Positions 10,215 through 20,900 of a stretch of DNA of 64,000 bases are shown one piece after another. Positions within the stretch are counted from its first letter, which is position 1, and every line of letters starts with the position of its first letter. The DNA is from Aplectana chamaeleonis (Eukaryota; Nematoda; Chromadorea; Rhabditida; Cosmocercidae). The stretch covers positions 124,001-188,000 of the forward strand of contig JAPDOI010000446.1 in NCBI GenBank assembly GCA_029168955.1, read 5' to 3'. Made by a program: the position numbers and the translations under genes. The notes under the pieces are model-generated. The model had not been told where the DNA came from, did not search any database, and saw only the letters and a program-made list of their open reading frames with translations.

Positions 10215-10256
10215 TTGCGCACGTTTCGGCGGGATCGCCGTCTTCAGAGCCTGAAA
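10215..10256 (-). ncRNA. Hammerhead-ribozyme-like motif, inverted PLE copy
   Basis: The minus strand carries GGCT, CTGAAGA, a GGCG/CGCC hairpin, GAAACG and then TGCGCAAGCC. In the two plus-strand copies the base before the expected cleavage position is T (GCGTAAGCC); here it is C (GCGCAAGCC), which would weaken stem III, so this copy is probably inactive. Confidence 0.5.
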
Positions 10257-10327
10257 GGAACAAATCAGAAATGTGCTTATTCGGCCAAATGTCGACTAAA
10301 CCTTACTAAAATTCGAGAGAAATTCTT

Positions 10328-11130
10328 TCAAAACGTGGTCAATAACAGAGAAACTAGGAAGTTACCGCACCTTGCCAGGAAACTCGCTAGAGGACCAGCA
10401 GCATAGAACGGTTGGCGGATGGCGGAGCACAGATCGAAACCGCTACCTCTCGACGTTAGAATGCGAGTCTGAGGTAGGGCTTGAGCTCTCCAGCTATATA
10501 TAGGCACTCCCCTTCCGATTGATTTTTGGGTCGCTCGCCTGGATCCAAAAAGCCTCCAGGGTTTTTCTGGCAGGGTATCGGTTTCCCGCGCAATTATCTC
10601 GGTCTCGACATGGTAATTATCGCCGTTGTGGGCGTTAACACGGTGACACCCCAGAACTGTTGATACCCGCAGCTTATCCTTGCCGTCTAAGTGCTCTTTG
10701 ATTCTAACCCAGAGCGGCCGCGAAGTCTCACCAATATATTGCTCGCCGCACAGCTGGCACGAGATCCTGTAGACCACAACGCATGCAGTGCAATCTCCCT
10801 CTCTACCAGTTGGGCAGACCACACAATTGGGAGTTGTGCAAATGCGGTCATATAGACGGTTTCGGATGAGGCGGTTTTTGAGGTTATTTGGGGGAATGTC
10901 AGCAATGGCGACAGAGCTTTCCAGACCGGCTTTGCGTAGGCATTTTCGCAGAGATTTGCTCACTTCATCCGAAATGAAGGGCATTTTTATGGGAATTTTG
11001 CCATCAACTGCTGATTCCTGCTCTACGCGGCGTGCGGCTGAGCTGCTGGATCTGCGCAGAACCATACTGGGGGGATATCCGTTAAGAGCAGCAATTTCTT
11101 GCGCCATTTGAACAGATCTTTTTGCTCGTT
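10328..11130 (-). CDS. GIY-YIG endonuclease domain of the inverted PLE copy
   Basis: An uninterrupted minus-strand frame runs from a basic linker (KRKRAKRSVQMAQEIAALNG) through a Cys-rich knuckle (CTTPNCVVCPTG, CTACVVVYRISCQLC) into EQYIGETSRPLWVRIKEH. The last part is the Y-I-G-E-T-x-R-x-L-x-x-R-x-x-x-H signature of the GIY-YIG nuclease that Penelope-like elements use for integration. The frame then ends about 100 residues later. Unlike the plus-strand copy, it is free of frameshifts. It lacks the reverse transcriptase and therefore cannot act alone. Confidence 0.8.
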
Positions 11131-11139
11131 TTCGTTTGT

Positions 11140-11190
11140 TCCTTTCAGGCTCTGAAGACGGCGATCCCGCCGAAACGTGCGTAAGCCAAT
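11140..11190 (+). ncRNA. Hammerhead-ribozyme-like motif, PLE 5' end
   Basis: The sequence folds by eye as a type I hammerhead: stem I CTTT..GGCT paired with AGCC..AAAG, the core CTGAAGA, a stem II GGCG-ATCC-CGCC, then GAA, a minimal stem III ACG-TG-CGT, and A as the cleavage base. One extra C sits between the core and stem II, a departure from the consensus. Stem III is too short to be stable alone, as reported for PLE hammerheads that may work as dimers. Its role would be to release or process the PLE RNA. Confidence 0.55.
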
Positions 11191-11245
11191 AAAGCATCTA
11201 CCAACCTCGTGGTCCAGTTAAACCAAACAACTACTACTGATTACA

Positions 11246-12238
11246 ATGCCGAGGTTCATGGAGAGTCGTACCTGGAGACTTATGCGAAACGTCCCAACTG
11301 ATTTTCATCGACTCGTCAGGGAAGTATTGTCACTGAGGCAGAAGATCGTCTCAGCTAGACAATCCGTCCACTTTCTTCGCCGCTGCCTGCAGAATCGTAT
11401 CGTGCCGAACTTCATCACCCGAAAACGCCTACGAAGTCTATGCGGCAGTGGAAACAACGATCGCCAGATACGCCAAATCGAATTGCGACTACTACACATG
11501 ACACTTCGGCAAAGAAGAGATCATCTGTTTTCGATGTTGAATAAGTGTGTATGTAAGGAATCACATTGTGTTAAATATTTGGATGGGCGTGTCTGGCAGA
11601 GAATAGTGGACGGATCAAAAACGATCTGTGACTCTATTCGGTCTAATGTAAAACAAACTTTACAAGCTAAATTCGAGAGACTTTTGAGTACATCGCGTGG
11701 CCAGGAGAGGGAGACTTTGAGTGCCGTGTCTTCACGGAACCCTGATGGTCACACAATGAACGTTACAGCAACGGAGCCTATTTCTACTCAGTCTCGAGTT
11801 ACGGTATTAGGCGGTTTCCACCTTTCCGAGAACGCTCGTTCAATTCTGGCAATGGGTCCCAGTTTCTCGCCATCTCAACCTATTTCTACCGTCACCATGC
11901 GCAAGGTAATCTGTAGTCTTCACGGGCTCCAAGACCGGCTGCGCTATAGAGCCAACATAGGCAATGCGACAATTTCTGCGCCAGTCAGAGCTTTACCCCA
12001 GATTCCTTTCCCCAACACTTTTTTCAAACAACAGGACCCCAACCTCGGCTCTGATATCACTTTTCGCATTTTCGCCGACGAGGTTTTCAAAGTTTTGACC
12101 GCGCTCGCAAGCAGAAGATCTCGTCAAATCTTTCTCATGCTCCAGGTCTGTGGTCTCAGAGAAATTCGGGAGTTGGTGGAGTCTAAGGCTATACGCCTTT
12201 CCGTCAGCGATAAAGGAGGACTTCGTCGACATCCCTAA
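11246..12238 (+). pseudogene. PLE N-terminal region
   Basis: A basic, helix-rich region of 330 residues preceding the reverse transcriptase. It starts MPRFMESRTWRLMRNV 60 bases after the hammerhead motif and has no catalytic motif of its own. It ends in IRLSVSDKGG, the S-D-K-G-G that in PLEs leads into the polymerase. A frameshift follows near 12,220, and the protein continues in the next frame (DFVDIPNQVYKAISEQHLQG) to about 12,420. This N-terminal extension is typical of PLEs; its function is not known. Confidence 0.7.
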
Positions 12239-13369
12239 CCAGGTGTACAAGGCTATATCGGAGCAACACCTGCAGGGTATCCCTCTTTGCCCTCCCTCCA
12301 CTGCCAGAGAATTTCAAGCACAGTATCGTAGACTCAACAGGGAGTGGATTAAAGTTGGAAAATCAGCAGAGTTGAGCCCGCCTCTCATCACTCGCCTTAA
12401 AATTGACTCCCCAACTTGCCCTGTTTGTACCTTCTCGTAAAGACTCACAAGTTCTCAGCGGAGGAGGATCTGGCCACCATCAGCCCCATTTCCATAAAAG
12501 TCAGGCCCATCATCAGCTGCGTGGGTGGTCCCACTGATCGTATTGCCTGGTTCATCAACAACATTTTAAAACAACTACTAGGCCACATTCCGGCCCACCT
12601 CCCAAACACCCTCGCATTCCTTGACCATCTCCGCAGCATTCAACCCGCAAACCCGTGCATAATGGAGTCTTTTGACGCCACCGCCCTCTACACCAATGTC
12701 AGTAATGACCATGCTAAGGAGGCCGTTTTCAAGCTTCTTACCCAACACCAAGGCCCCATTAACATGTTCGGGTTAACGATTGCGCAGCTTATGACACTTC
12801 TCCATGAGTGCGTCAAATGCAACATTTTCAGATGGTCAGGACAATACTTTAGTCAGGTCAGAGGGCTGGCCATGGGACAGCGCCTAGCTCCCACGCTTGC
12901 CATAGCATTTATGGGTAAAATCGAATCTCCGGTGCTGGCACGGCTCCCAATGCTATACTGTAGGTACATAGACGACTGCTTTGTCGTCTGCCCCACCCAG
13001 GAGGAAATGGACCAGTGTTTTGAACTTATCAACAATCAGTCGGAAAATGTTAAATTTACACGGGAAAAACCGGTGGTAGACTGGCTTCCTTTCCTAAATG
13101 TCCAAATAAAATTTTCGGGGGGCATTTTCGCCACAAAATGGTATCGCAAACCAAGTAACAAAAACATAATTGTTCATTACCAATCAGCACACCCCTCACA
13201 AACAAAAAGGGCGGTTGTTAAAAATATGTATCGAACGGCGAAATGTGTCTGTACCGGAGAAAACGAGCAAAAAGAATCTGTTCAAATGGCGCAAGAAATT
13301 GCTGCTCTTAACGGATATCCCCCAGTATGGTTCAGCGCAGATCCAGCAGCTCAGCCGCACGCCGCGTAG
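12225..13369 (+). pseudogene. PLE reverse transcriptase
   Basis: After a frame change near 12,420 the protein reads LYLLVKTHK, VRPIISCVGGPTDRI, ESFDATALYTNVS (the first catalytic Asp), RGLAMGQRLAPTLA and YCRYIDDCFVVC, with the catalytic YIDD at about 12,965-12,976. LPFLNVQI and KWYRKPSNKN follow. The set K-T-H-K, S-x-D-x-x-x-L-Y-T-N and Y-I-D-D is diagnostic of Penelope-like polymerases, relatives of telomerase reverse transcriptase. The frame is lost near 13,370 through a missing base compared with the inverted copy. The protein would copy its own RNA at the nicked target. Confidence 0.85.
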
Positions 13370-13379
13370 AGCAGGAATC

Positions 13380-14059
13380 AGCAGTTGATGGCAAAATTCC
13401 ATAAAAATGCCCTTCATTTCGGATGAAGTGAGCAAATCTCTGCGAAAATGCCTACGCAAAGCCGGTCTGGAAAGCTCTGTCGCCATTGCTGACATTCCCC
13501 AAATAACCTCAAAAACCGCCTCATCCGAAACCGTCTATATGACCGCATTTGCACAACTCCCAATTGTGTGGTCTGCCCAACTGGTAGAGAGGGAGATTGC
13601 ACTGCATGCGGTGTGGTCTACAGGATCTCATTGCCCAGCTGTGCGGCGAACAATATATTGGTGAGACTTCGCGGCCGCTCTGGATTAGAATCAAAATGCA
13701 CCCAGACGGCAAGGATAAGCTGCGGGTATCAACAGTTATGGGGTGTCACTGTATTAACGCCCAAAACGGCGATAATTACCATGTTGAGGTGGAGGTGCAG
13801 GAAACCGTTTTCCCTGCCAGAAAACCCTGGAGGCATTTCGGATCCAGGCGAGCGACCCAAAAATCAACCGGAAGGGGGAGTGCCTATATATAGCTGGAGA
13901 GCTCAAGCCCTACCTCAGACTCGCATTCTAACGTCGAGAGGTAGCGGTTTCGATCTGTGCTCCGCCATCCGCCAACCGTTCTATGCTGCTGGTCCTCTAG
14001 CGAGTTTCCTGGCAAGGTGCGGTAACTTCCTAGTTTCTCTGTTATTGACCACGTTTTGA
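13380..14059 (+). pseudogene. PLE GIY-YIG endonuclease, frameshifted
   Basis: This region matches the intact frame of the inverted copy (10,328-11,130), but the coding frame changes several times. One piece reads PFISDEVSKSLRKCLRKAGL, another VCPTGREGDCTACGVVYRIS, and a third CGEQYIGETSRPLWIRIKMH. The end (SAIRQPFYAAGPLASFLA) is restored in another frame and stops at 14,059. Single-base gains and losses relative to the inverted copy explain the shifts. Confidence 0.75.
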
Positions 14060-14127
14060 AAGAATTTCTCTCGAATTTTAGTAAGGTTTAGTCGACATTT
14101 GGCCGAATAAACACATTTCCGATTTGT

Positions 14128-14180
14128 TCCTTTCAGGCTCTGAAGACGGCGATCCCGCCGAAACGTGCGTAAGCCAATAA
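14128..14180 (+). ncRNA. Hammerhead-ribozyme-like motif, PLE 3' end
   Basis: The core region is the same as at 11,140-11,190: GGCT-CTGAAGA, hairpin, GAAACGTGCGTAAGCCAA. It preserves the T-A cleavage context and pairs CTTT with AAAG in the outer part of stem I. Two such motifs in the same orientation bracket the PLE unit. Confidence 0.55.
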
Positions 14181-14224
14181 AGCATCTACCAACCTCGTGG
14201 TCCAGTTAAACCAAACAACTACTA

Positions 14225-14228
<4 letters not shown>

Positions 14229-14315
<87 letters not shown>
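14229..14315. repeat. (TA)n microsatellite, about 44 copies
   Basis: A pure TA run of 87 bases between the PLE 3' end and the foldback element. Confidence 0.95.
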
Positions 14316-14316
<1 letters not shown>

Positions 14317-14317
<1 letters not shown>

Positions 14318-14985
14318 CTGAAAGTTTAGGTTCCTGGCAAAAGTAAAGATTTGGCATGGCCATTTTTTCGAAAAATTAGAACTATACTCAGTTAAAAAGG
14401 GAAGTTAGAGAAAAATGAAAAAAAGATTTGAAATATTCCTGCGAACGATTTGGCGTAGAATAATTTGATTTAGGGAAATGTATTGAAATAGTTGAAAGTA
14501 TGATTTGGCAGTCGAGTTTGAACCAACTATTGATAAGAGTTTTGCAAAATGAGAGATCACATTGTGTGAGCTTATCCGTAGAACATATCGAAGCAAAATC
14601 ACGCGTGATAAGGCAAGCAGTAAAAGCTCGTTCGGGAGCTGGAATGCCGCAGTCTTCACGTATTAAGTGAAGTAAAAGCAACTGTTTGTTCCATATTACG
14701 CGTGATTTTGCTTTGATATGCTACGGATAAGAATATACAATGCGATCTCTCGTTTTGCACAACTCTTATCAATAGTTGGTTCAAACTCGACTGCCAAATC
14801 ATACTTTCAACTATTTCACTACATTTCCCTAAATCAAATTATTCTACGCCAAATCGTTCGCAGGAATATTTCAAATCTTTCTTTCATTTTTCTCTAACTT
14901 CCCCTTTTAACTGAGTATAGTTCTAATTTTTCGAAAAAATGGCCATGCCAAATCTTTACTTTTGCCAGGAACCTAAACTTTCAGG
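14317..14985. mobile_element. 669 bp foldback element with ~290 bp arms
   Basis: CCTGAAAGTTTAGGTTCCTG at the left is mirrored by the inverse at the right. The arms stay complementary for about 290 bases with only scattered differences, leaving a spacer of about 90 bases. It abuts the (TA)n microsatellite. The interior has no open frame of interest. Confidence 0.85.
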
Positions 14986-17900
14986 GATTTCATTTATTTT
15001 TCCTAGAGGTATCCTTTCTAACATGGTTTATGCCTGGTGGTGTTAATTCAAAGCAAACCCACTGATGCCCTGCCCCCTCCCCCCCCACTTTTATGACGTC
15101 CTGCACACTCCCACTGATGTCCCGCACACTTTCCAGGCGCCCGGCGCGCTCTCATTTGGGTCCCACACATTTTCTACGGCGTCCTGCGCACTCTCATTGG
15201 GGTCCCACACACTTTCTACGGCGTCCGACGCACTCTTATTTAGGTCCCACACATTTTCTACGGCGTACTGCTCACTCCCATTTGAGTCCAGCACACTTTC
15301 CAGGCGCCCGGCGCGCTCTCATTTGGGGCCCCACACATTTTCTGCGGCGTCCTGCGCACTCTCCTTTGGGTCCCACACACTTTCTACGGCGTACCTGCGC
15401 ACTCTCATTTGGGTCCCACACACTTTCTACGGCGTCCTGAGCGCTCTCATTTGGGTCCCACACACTTTCTACGGCGTACTGCTCACACCCATTTGAGTCC
15501 CGCACACATTCGAGGCGCCCGGCACGCTCTCATTTGGGTCCCACACATTCTGCTGCGTCTTGCGCACTTTCACTTGGGTCCCGCACGCTTTCTACGGCGT
15601 CTGGCGCACTCTCATTTGGGTCCAGTACACTTTCTACGGCGTCTTGCGCACTTTCACTGTGTCACCGCACACTTTCTACGGCGTCCGGCACACTCCCACT
15701 TGAGTCCCGCACACTTTCTACGGCGTCTTGCGCACTTTCACTGTGTCACCGCACACTTTCTACGGCGTCCGGCGCACTCTCATTTGGGTCCCGCACACTT
15801 GCTACGGCGTTCTGCGCACGCCCATTTGGGTCCCGCACACTTTCTACGGCGTGCGGCGCCCTCCTCCCACTTGGGTCCCGCACGCTTTCTACGGCGTCTG
15901 GCGCACTCTCATTTGGGTCCCGCACACTTTCTACTGCGTCTTGCGCACTTTCACTTTGTCACCGCACACTTTCTGCGGCGTCCGGCGCACTCTCATTTGG
16001 GTCTCGCACACTTTCTACGGCGTTCTGCGCACGCTCATTTGGGTCCCGCACACTTTCTACGGCGTCCGGTGCACTCCCACTTGGGTCCCGCACACTTTCT
16101 ACGGCGTCCGACGCACTCTTATTTAGGTCTCACACACTTTCTACGGCGTACTGCTCACACCCATTTGAGTCCCGCACACCTTCGAGGCGCCCGGCGCGCT
16201 CTCATTTGGGTCCCACACATATTCTGCGGCGTCTTGCGCACTTTCACTTGGGTCCCGCACGCTTTCTACGGCGTCTGGCGCACTCTCATTTGGGTCCAGC
16301 ACACTTTCTACGGCGTCTTGCGCACTTTCACTGTGTCACCGCACACTTTCTACGGCGTCCGGCGCACTCCCACTTGAGTCCCGCACACTTTCTACGGCGT
16401 CTTGCGCACTTTCACTGTGTCACCGCACACTTTCTACGGCGTCCGGCGCACTCTCATTTGGGTCCAGCACACTTTCTACGGCGTCTTGCGCACTTTCACT
16501 GTGTCACCGCACACTTTCTACGGCGTCCGGCACACTCCCACTTGAGTCCCGCACACTTTCTACGGCGTCTTGCGCACTTTCACTGTGTCACCGCACACTT
16601 TCTACGGCGTCCGGCGCACTCTCATTTGGGTCCCGCACACTTTCTACGGCGTTCTGCGCACGCCCATTCGGGTCCCGCACACTTTCTACGGCGTCCGGCG
16701 CCATCCCACTTGGGTCCCGCACGCTTTCTACGGCGTCTGGCGCACTCTCATTTGGGTCGCGCACACTTTCTACTGCGTCTTGCGCACTTTCACTTTGTCA
16801 CCGCACACTTTCTGCGGCGTCCGGCGCACTCTCATTTGGGTCTCGCACACTTTCTACGGCGTTCTGCGCACGCTCATTTGGGTCTCGCACACTTTCTACG
16901 GCGTCCGGTGCACTCCCACTTGGGTCCCGCACATTTTCTACGGCGTCCGACGCACTGTTATTTAGGTCCCACACATTTTCTACGGCGTCCTGCGCACTCT
17001 CATTGGGGTCCCACACACTTTCTACGGCGTCCGACGCACTCTTATTTAGGTCTCACACACTTTCTACGGCGTACTGCTCACACCCATTTGAGTCCCGCAC
17101 ACCTTCGAGGCGCCCGGCGCGCTCTCATTTGGGTCCCACACATATTCTGCGGCGTCTTGCGCACTTTCACTTGGGTCCCGCACGCTTTCTACGGCGTCTG
17201 GCGCACTCTCATTTGGGTCCAGCACACTTTCTACGGCGTCTTGCGCACTTTCACTGTGTCACCGCACACTTTCTACGGCGTCCGGCGCACTCCCACCTGA
17301 GTCCCGCACACTTTCTACGGCGTCTTGCGCACTTTCACTGTGTCACCGCACACTTTCTACGGCGTCCGGCGCACTCTCATTTGGGTCCAGCACACTTTCT
17401 ACGGCGTCTTGCGCATTTTCACTGTGTCACCGCACACTTTCTACGGCGTCCGGCGCACTCCCGCTTGAGTCCCGCACACTTTCTACGGCGTCTTGCGCAC
17501 TTTCACTGTGTCACCGCACACTTTCTACGGCGTCCGGCGCACTCTCATTTGGGTCCCGCACACTTTCTACGGCGTTCTGCGCACGCCCATTTGGGTCCCG
17601 CACACTTTCTACGGCGTCCGGCGCCCTCCCACTTGGGTCCCGCACGCTTTCTACGGCGTCTGGCGCACTCTCATTTGGGTCCCGCACACTTTCTACGGCG
17701 TCTTGCGCACTTTCACTTTGTCACCGCACACTTTCTGCGGCGTCCGGCGCACTCTCATTTGGGTCTCGCACACTTTCTACGGCGTTCTGCGCACGCTCAT
17801 TTGGGTCCCGCACACTTTCTACGGCGTCCGACGCACTCTTATTTAGGTCTCACACACTTTCTACGGCGTACTGCTCACACCCATTTGAGTCCCGCACACT

Positions 17901-20900
17901 TTCTACGGCGTCTTGCGCACTTTCACTGTGTCACCGCACACTTTCTACGGCGTCCGGCGCACTCTCATTTGGGTCCCGCACACTTTCTACGGCGTTCTGC
18001 GCACGCCCATTTGGGTCCCACACATATTCTGCGGCGTCTTGCGCACTTTCACTTGGGTCCCGCACGCTTTCTACGGCGTCTGGCGCACTCTCATTTGGGT
18101 CCAGCACACTTTCTACGGCGTCTTGCGCACTTTCACTGTGTCACCGCACACTTTCTACGGCGTCCGACGCACTCCCACTTGAGTCCCGCACACTTTCTAC
18201 GGCGTCTTGCGCACTTTCACTGTGTCACCGCACACTTTCTACGGCGTCCGGCGCACTCTCATTTGGGTCCAGCACACTTTCTACGGCGTCTTGCGCACTT
18301 TCACTGTGTCACCGCACACTTTCTACGGCGTCCGGCGCACTCCCACTTGAGTCCCACACACTTTCTACGGCGTCTTGCGCACTTTCACTGTGTCACCGCA
18401 CACTTTCTACGGCGTCCGGCGCACTCTCATTTGGGTCCCGCACACTTTCTACGGCGTTCTGCGCACGCCCATTTGGGTCCCGCACACTTTCTACGGCGTC
18501 CGGCGCCCTCCCACTTGGGTCCCGCACGCTTTCTACGGCGTCTGGCGCACTCTCATTTGGGTCCCGCACACTTTCTACGGCGTCTTGCGCACTTTCACTT
18601 TGTCACCGCACACTTTCTGCGGCGTCCGGCGCACTCTCATTTGGGTCTCGCACACTTTCTACGGCGTTCTGCGCACGCTCATTTGGGTCCCGCACACTTT
18701 CTACGGCGTCCGGTGCACTCCCACTTGGGTCCCGCACACTTTCTACGGCGTCCGACGCACTCTTATTTAAGTCCCACACATTTTCTACGGCGTACTGCTC
18801 ACTCCCATTTGAGTCCAGCACACTTTCCAGGCGCCCGGCGCGCGCTCTCATTTGGGGCCCCACACATTTTCTGCGGCGTCCTGCGCACTCTCCTTTGGGT
18901 CCCACACACTTTCTACGGCGTACCTGCGCACTCTCATTTGGGTCCCACACACTTTCTACGGCGTCCTGAGCGCTCTCATTTGGGTCCCACACACTTTCTA
19001 CGGCGTACTGCTCACACCCATTTGAGTCCCGCACACATTCGAGGCGCCCGGCACGCTCTCATTTGGGTCCCACACATTCTGCTGCGTCTTGCGCACTTTC
19101 ACTTGGGTCCCGCACGCTTTCTACGGCGTCTGGCGCACTCTCATTTGGGTCCAGCACACTTTCTACGGCGTCTTGCGCACTTTCACTGTGTCACCGCACA
19201 CTTTCTACGGCGTCCGGCACACTCCCACTTGAGTCCCGCACACTTTCTACGGCGTCTTGCGCACTTTCACTGTGTCACCGCACACTTTCTACGGCGTCCG
19301 GCGCACTCTCATTTGGGTCCCGCACACTTGCTACGGCGTTCTGCGCACGCCCATTTGGGTCCCGCACACTTTCTACGGCGTCCGGCGCCCTCCCACTTGG
19401 GTCCCGCACGCTTTCTACGGCGTCTGGCGCACTCTCATTTGGGTCCCGCACACTTTCTACTGCGTCTTGCGCACTTTCACTTTGTCACCGCACACTTTCT
19501 GCGGCGTCCGGCGCACTCTCATTTGGGTCTCGCACACTTTCTACGGCGTTCTGCGCACGCTCATTTGGGTCCCGCACACTTTCTACGGCGTCCGGTGCAC
19601 TCCCACTTGGGTCCCGCACACTTTCTACGGCGTCCGACGCACTCTTATTTAGGTCTCACACACTTTCTACGGCGTACTGCTCACACCCATTTGAGTCCCG
19701 CACACCTTCGAGGCGCCCGGCGCGCTCTCATTTGGGTCCCACACATATTCTGCGGCGTCTTGCGCACTTTCACTTGGGTCCCGCACGCTTTCTACGGCGT
19801 CTGGCGCACTCTCATTTGGGTCCAGCACACTTTCTACGGCGTCTTGCGCACTTTCACTGTGTCACCGCACACTTTCTACGGCGTCCGGCGCACTCTCATT
19901 TGGGTCCAGCACACTTTCTACGGCGTCTTGCGCACTTTCACTGTGTCACCGCACACTTTCTACGGCGTCCGGCACACTCCCACATGAGTCCCGCACACTT
20001 TCTACGGCGTCTTGCGCACTTTCACTGTGTCACCGCACACTTTCTACGGCGTCCGGCGCACTCTCATTTGGGTCCCGCACACTTTCTACGGCGTTCTGCG
20101 CACGCCCATTTGGGTCCCGCACACTTTCTACGGCGTCCGGCGCCCTCCCACTTGGGTCCCGCACGCTTTCTACGGCGTCTGGCGCACTCTCATTTGGGTC
20201 CCGCACACTTTCTACGGCGTCTTGCGCACTTTCACTTTGTCACCGCACACTTTCTGCGGCGTCCGGCGCACTCTCATTTGGGTCTCGCACACTTTCTTCG
20301 GCGTTCTGCGCACGCTCATTTGGGTCTCGCACACTTTCTACGGCGTCCGGTGCACTCCACTTGGGTCCCGCACACTTTCTACGGCGTCCGACGCACTCTT
20401 ATTTAGGTCTCACACACTTTCTACGGCGTACTGCTCACACCCATTTGAGTCCCGCACACCTTCGAGGCGCCCGGAGCGCTCTCATTTGGGTCCCACACAT
20501 ATTCTGCGGCGTCTTGCGCACTTTCACTTGGGTCCCGCACGCTTTCTAGGGCGTCTGGCGCACTCTCATTTGGGTCCAGCACACTTTCTACGGCGTCTTG
20601 CGCACTTTCACTGTGTCACCGCACACTTTCTACGGCGTCCGGCGCACTCCCACCTGAGTCCCGCACACTTTCTACGGCGTCTTGCGCACTTTCACATTCT
20701 GTGTCACCGCACACTTTCTACGGCGTCCGGCGCACTCTCATTTGGGTCCAGCACACTTTCTACGGCGTCTTGCGCATTTTCACTGTGTCACCGCACACTT
20801 TCTACGGCGTCCGGCGCACTCCCACTTGAGTCCCACACTTTCTACGGCGTCTTGCGCACTTTCACTGTGTCACCGCACACTTTCTACGGCGTCCGGCGCA

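Larger units (their letters stand above)
10119..11140 (-). mobile_element. Inverted, truncated Penelope-like element copy
   Basis: Read on the minus strand this is the 3' third of the same element present at 11,141-14,228: end of the RT region, GIY-YIG endonuclease, 3' end, a hammerhead-like motif, and then the first 50 or so bases of a following unit. The junction with the plus-strand copy lies near 11,140, directly before the plus-strand hammerhead motif. Such an inverted, 5'-truncated partner next to a full unit is a known Penelope-like arrangement. Confidence 0.8.
11141..14228 (+). mobile_element. Penelope-like retroelement (PLE), nearly full length, decayed
   Basis: The unit starts at a hammerhead-like motif, continues with a short leader and a long coding region (N-terminal region, reverse transcriptase, GIY-YIG endonuclease), and ends with a second copy of the hammerhead-bearing terminal repeat followed by (TA)n. 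This order defines the endonuclease-containing Penelope-like elements. Frameshifts near 12,220, 12,420, 13,370 and within the endonuclease break the protein. The leader after the hammerhead (from GATTACAATGCCGAGG) is also present at the outer end of the inverted copy, at about 10,119-10,165. Confidence 0.85.

Noticed and set aside
17003..19987. A 994-codon open frame (and a 1,023-codon one at 34,149-37,220) in the satellite
   Set aside because: The frame is open only because the 42 bp monomer is free of stops in that register; the other two plus frames are open too, and there is no codon bias or domain.
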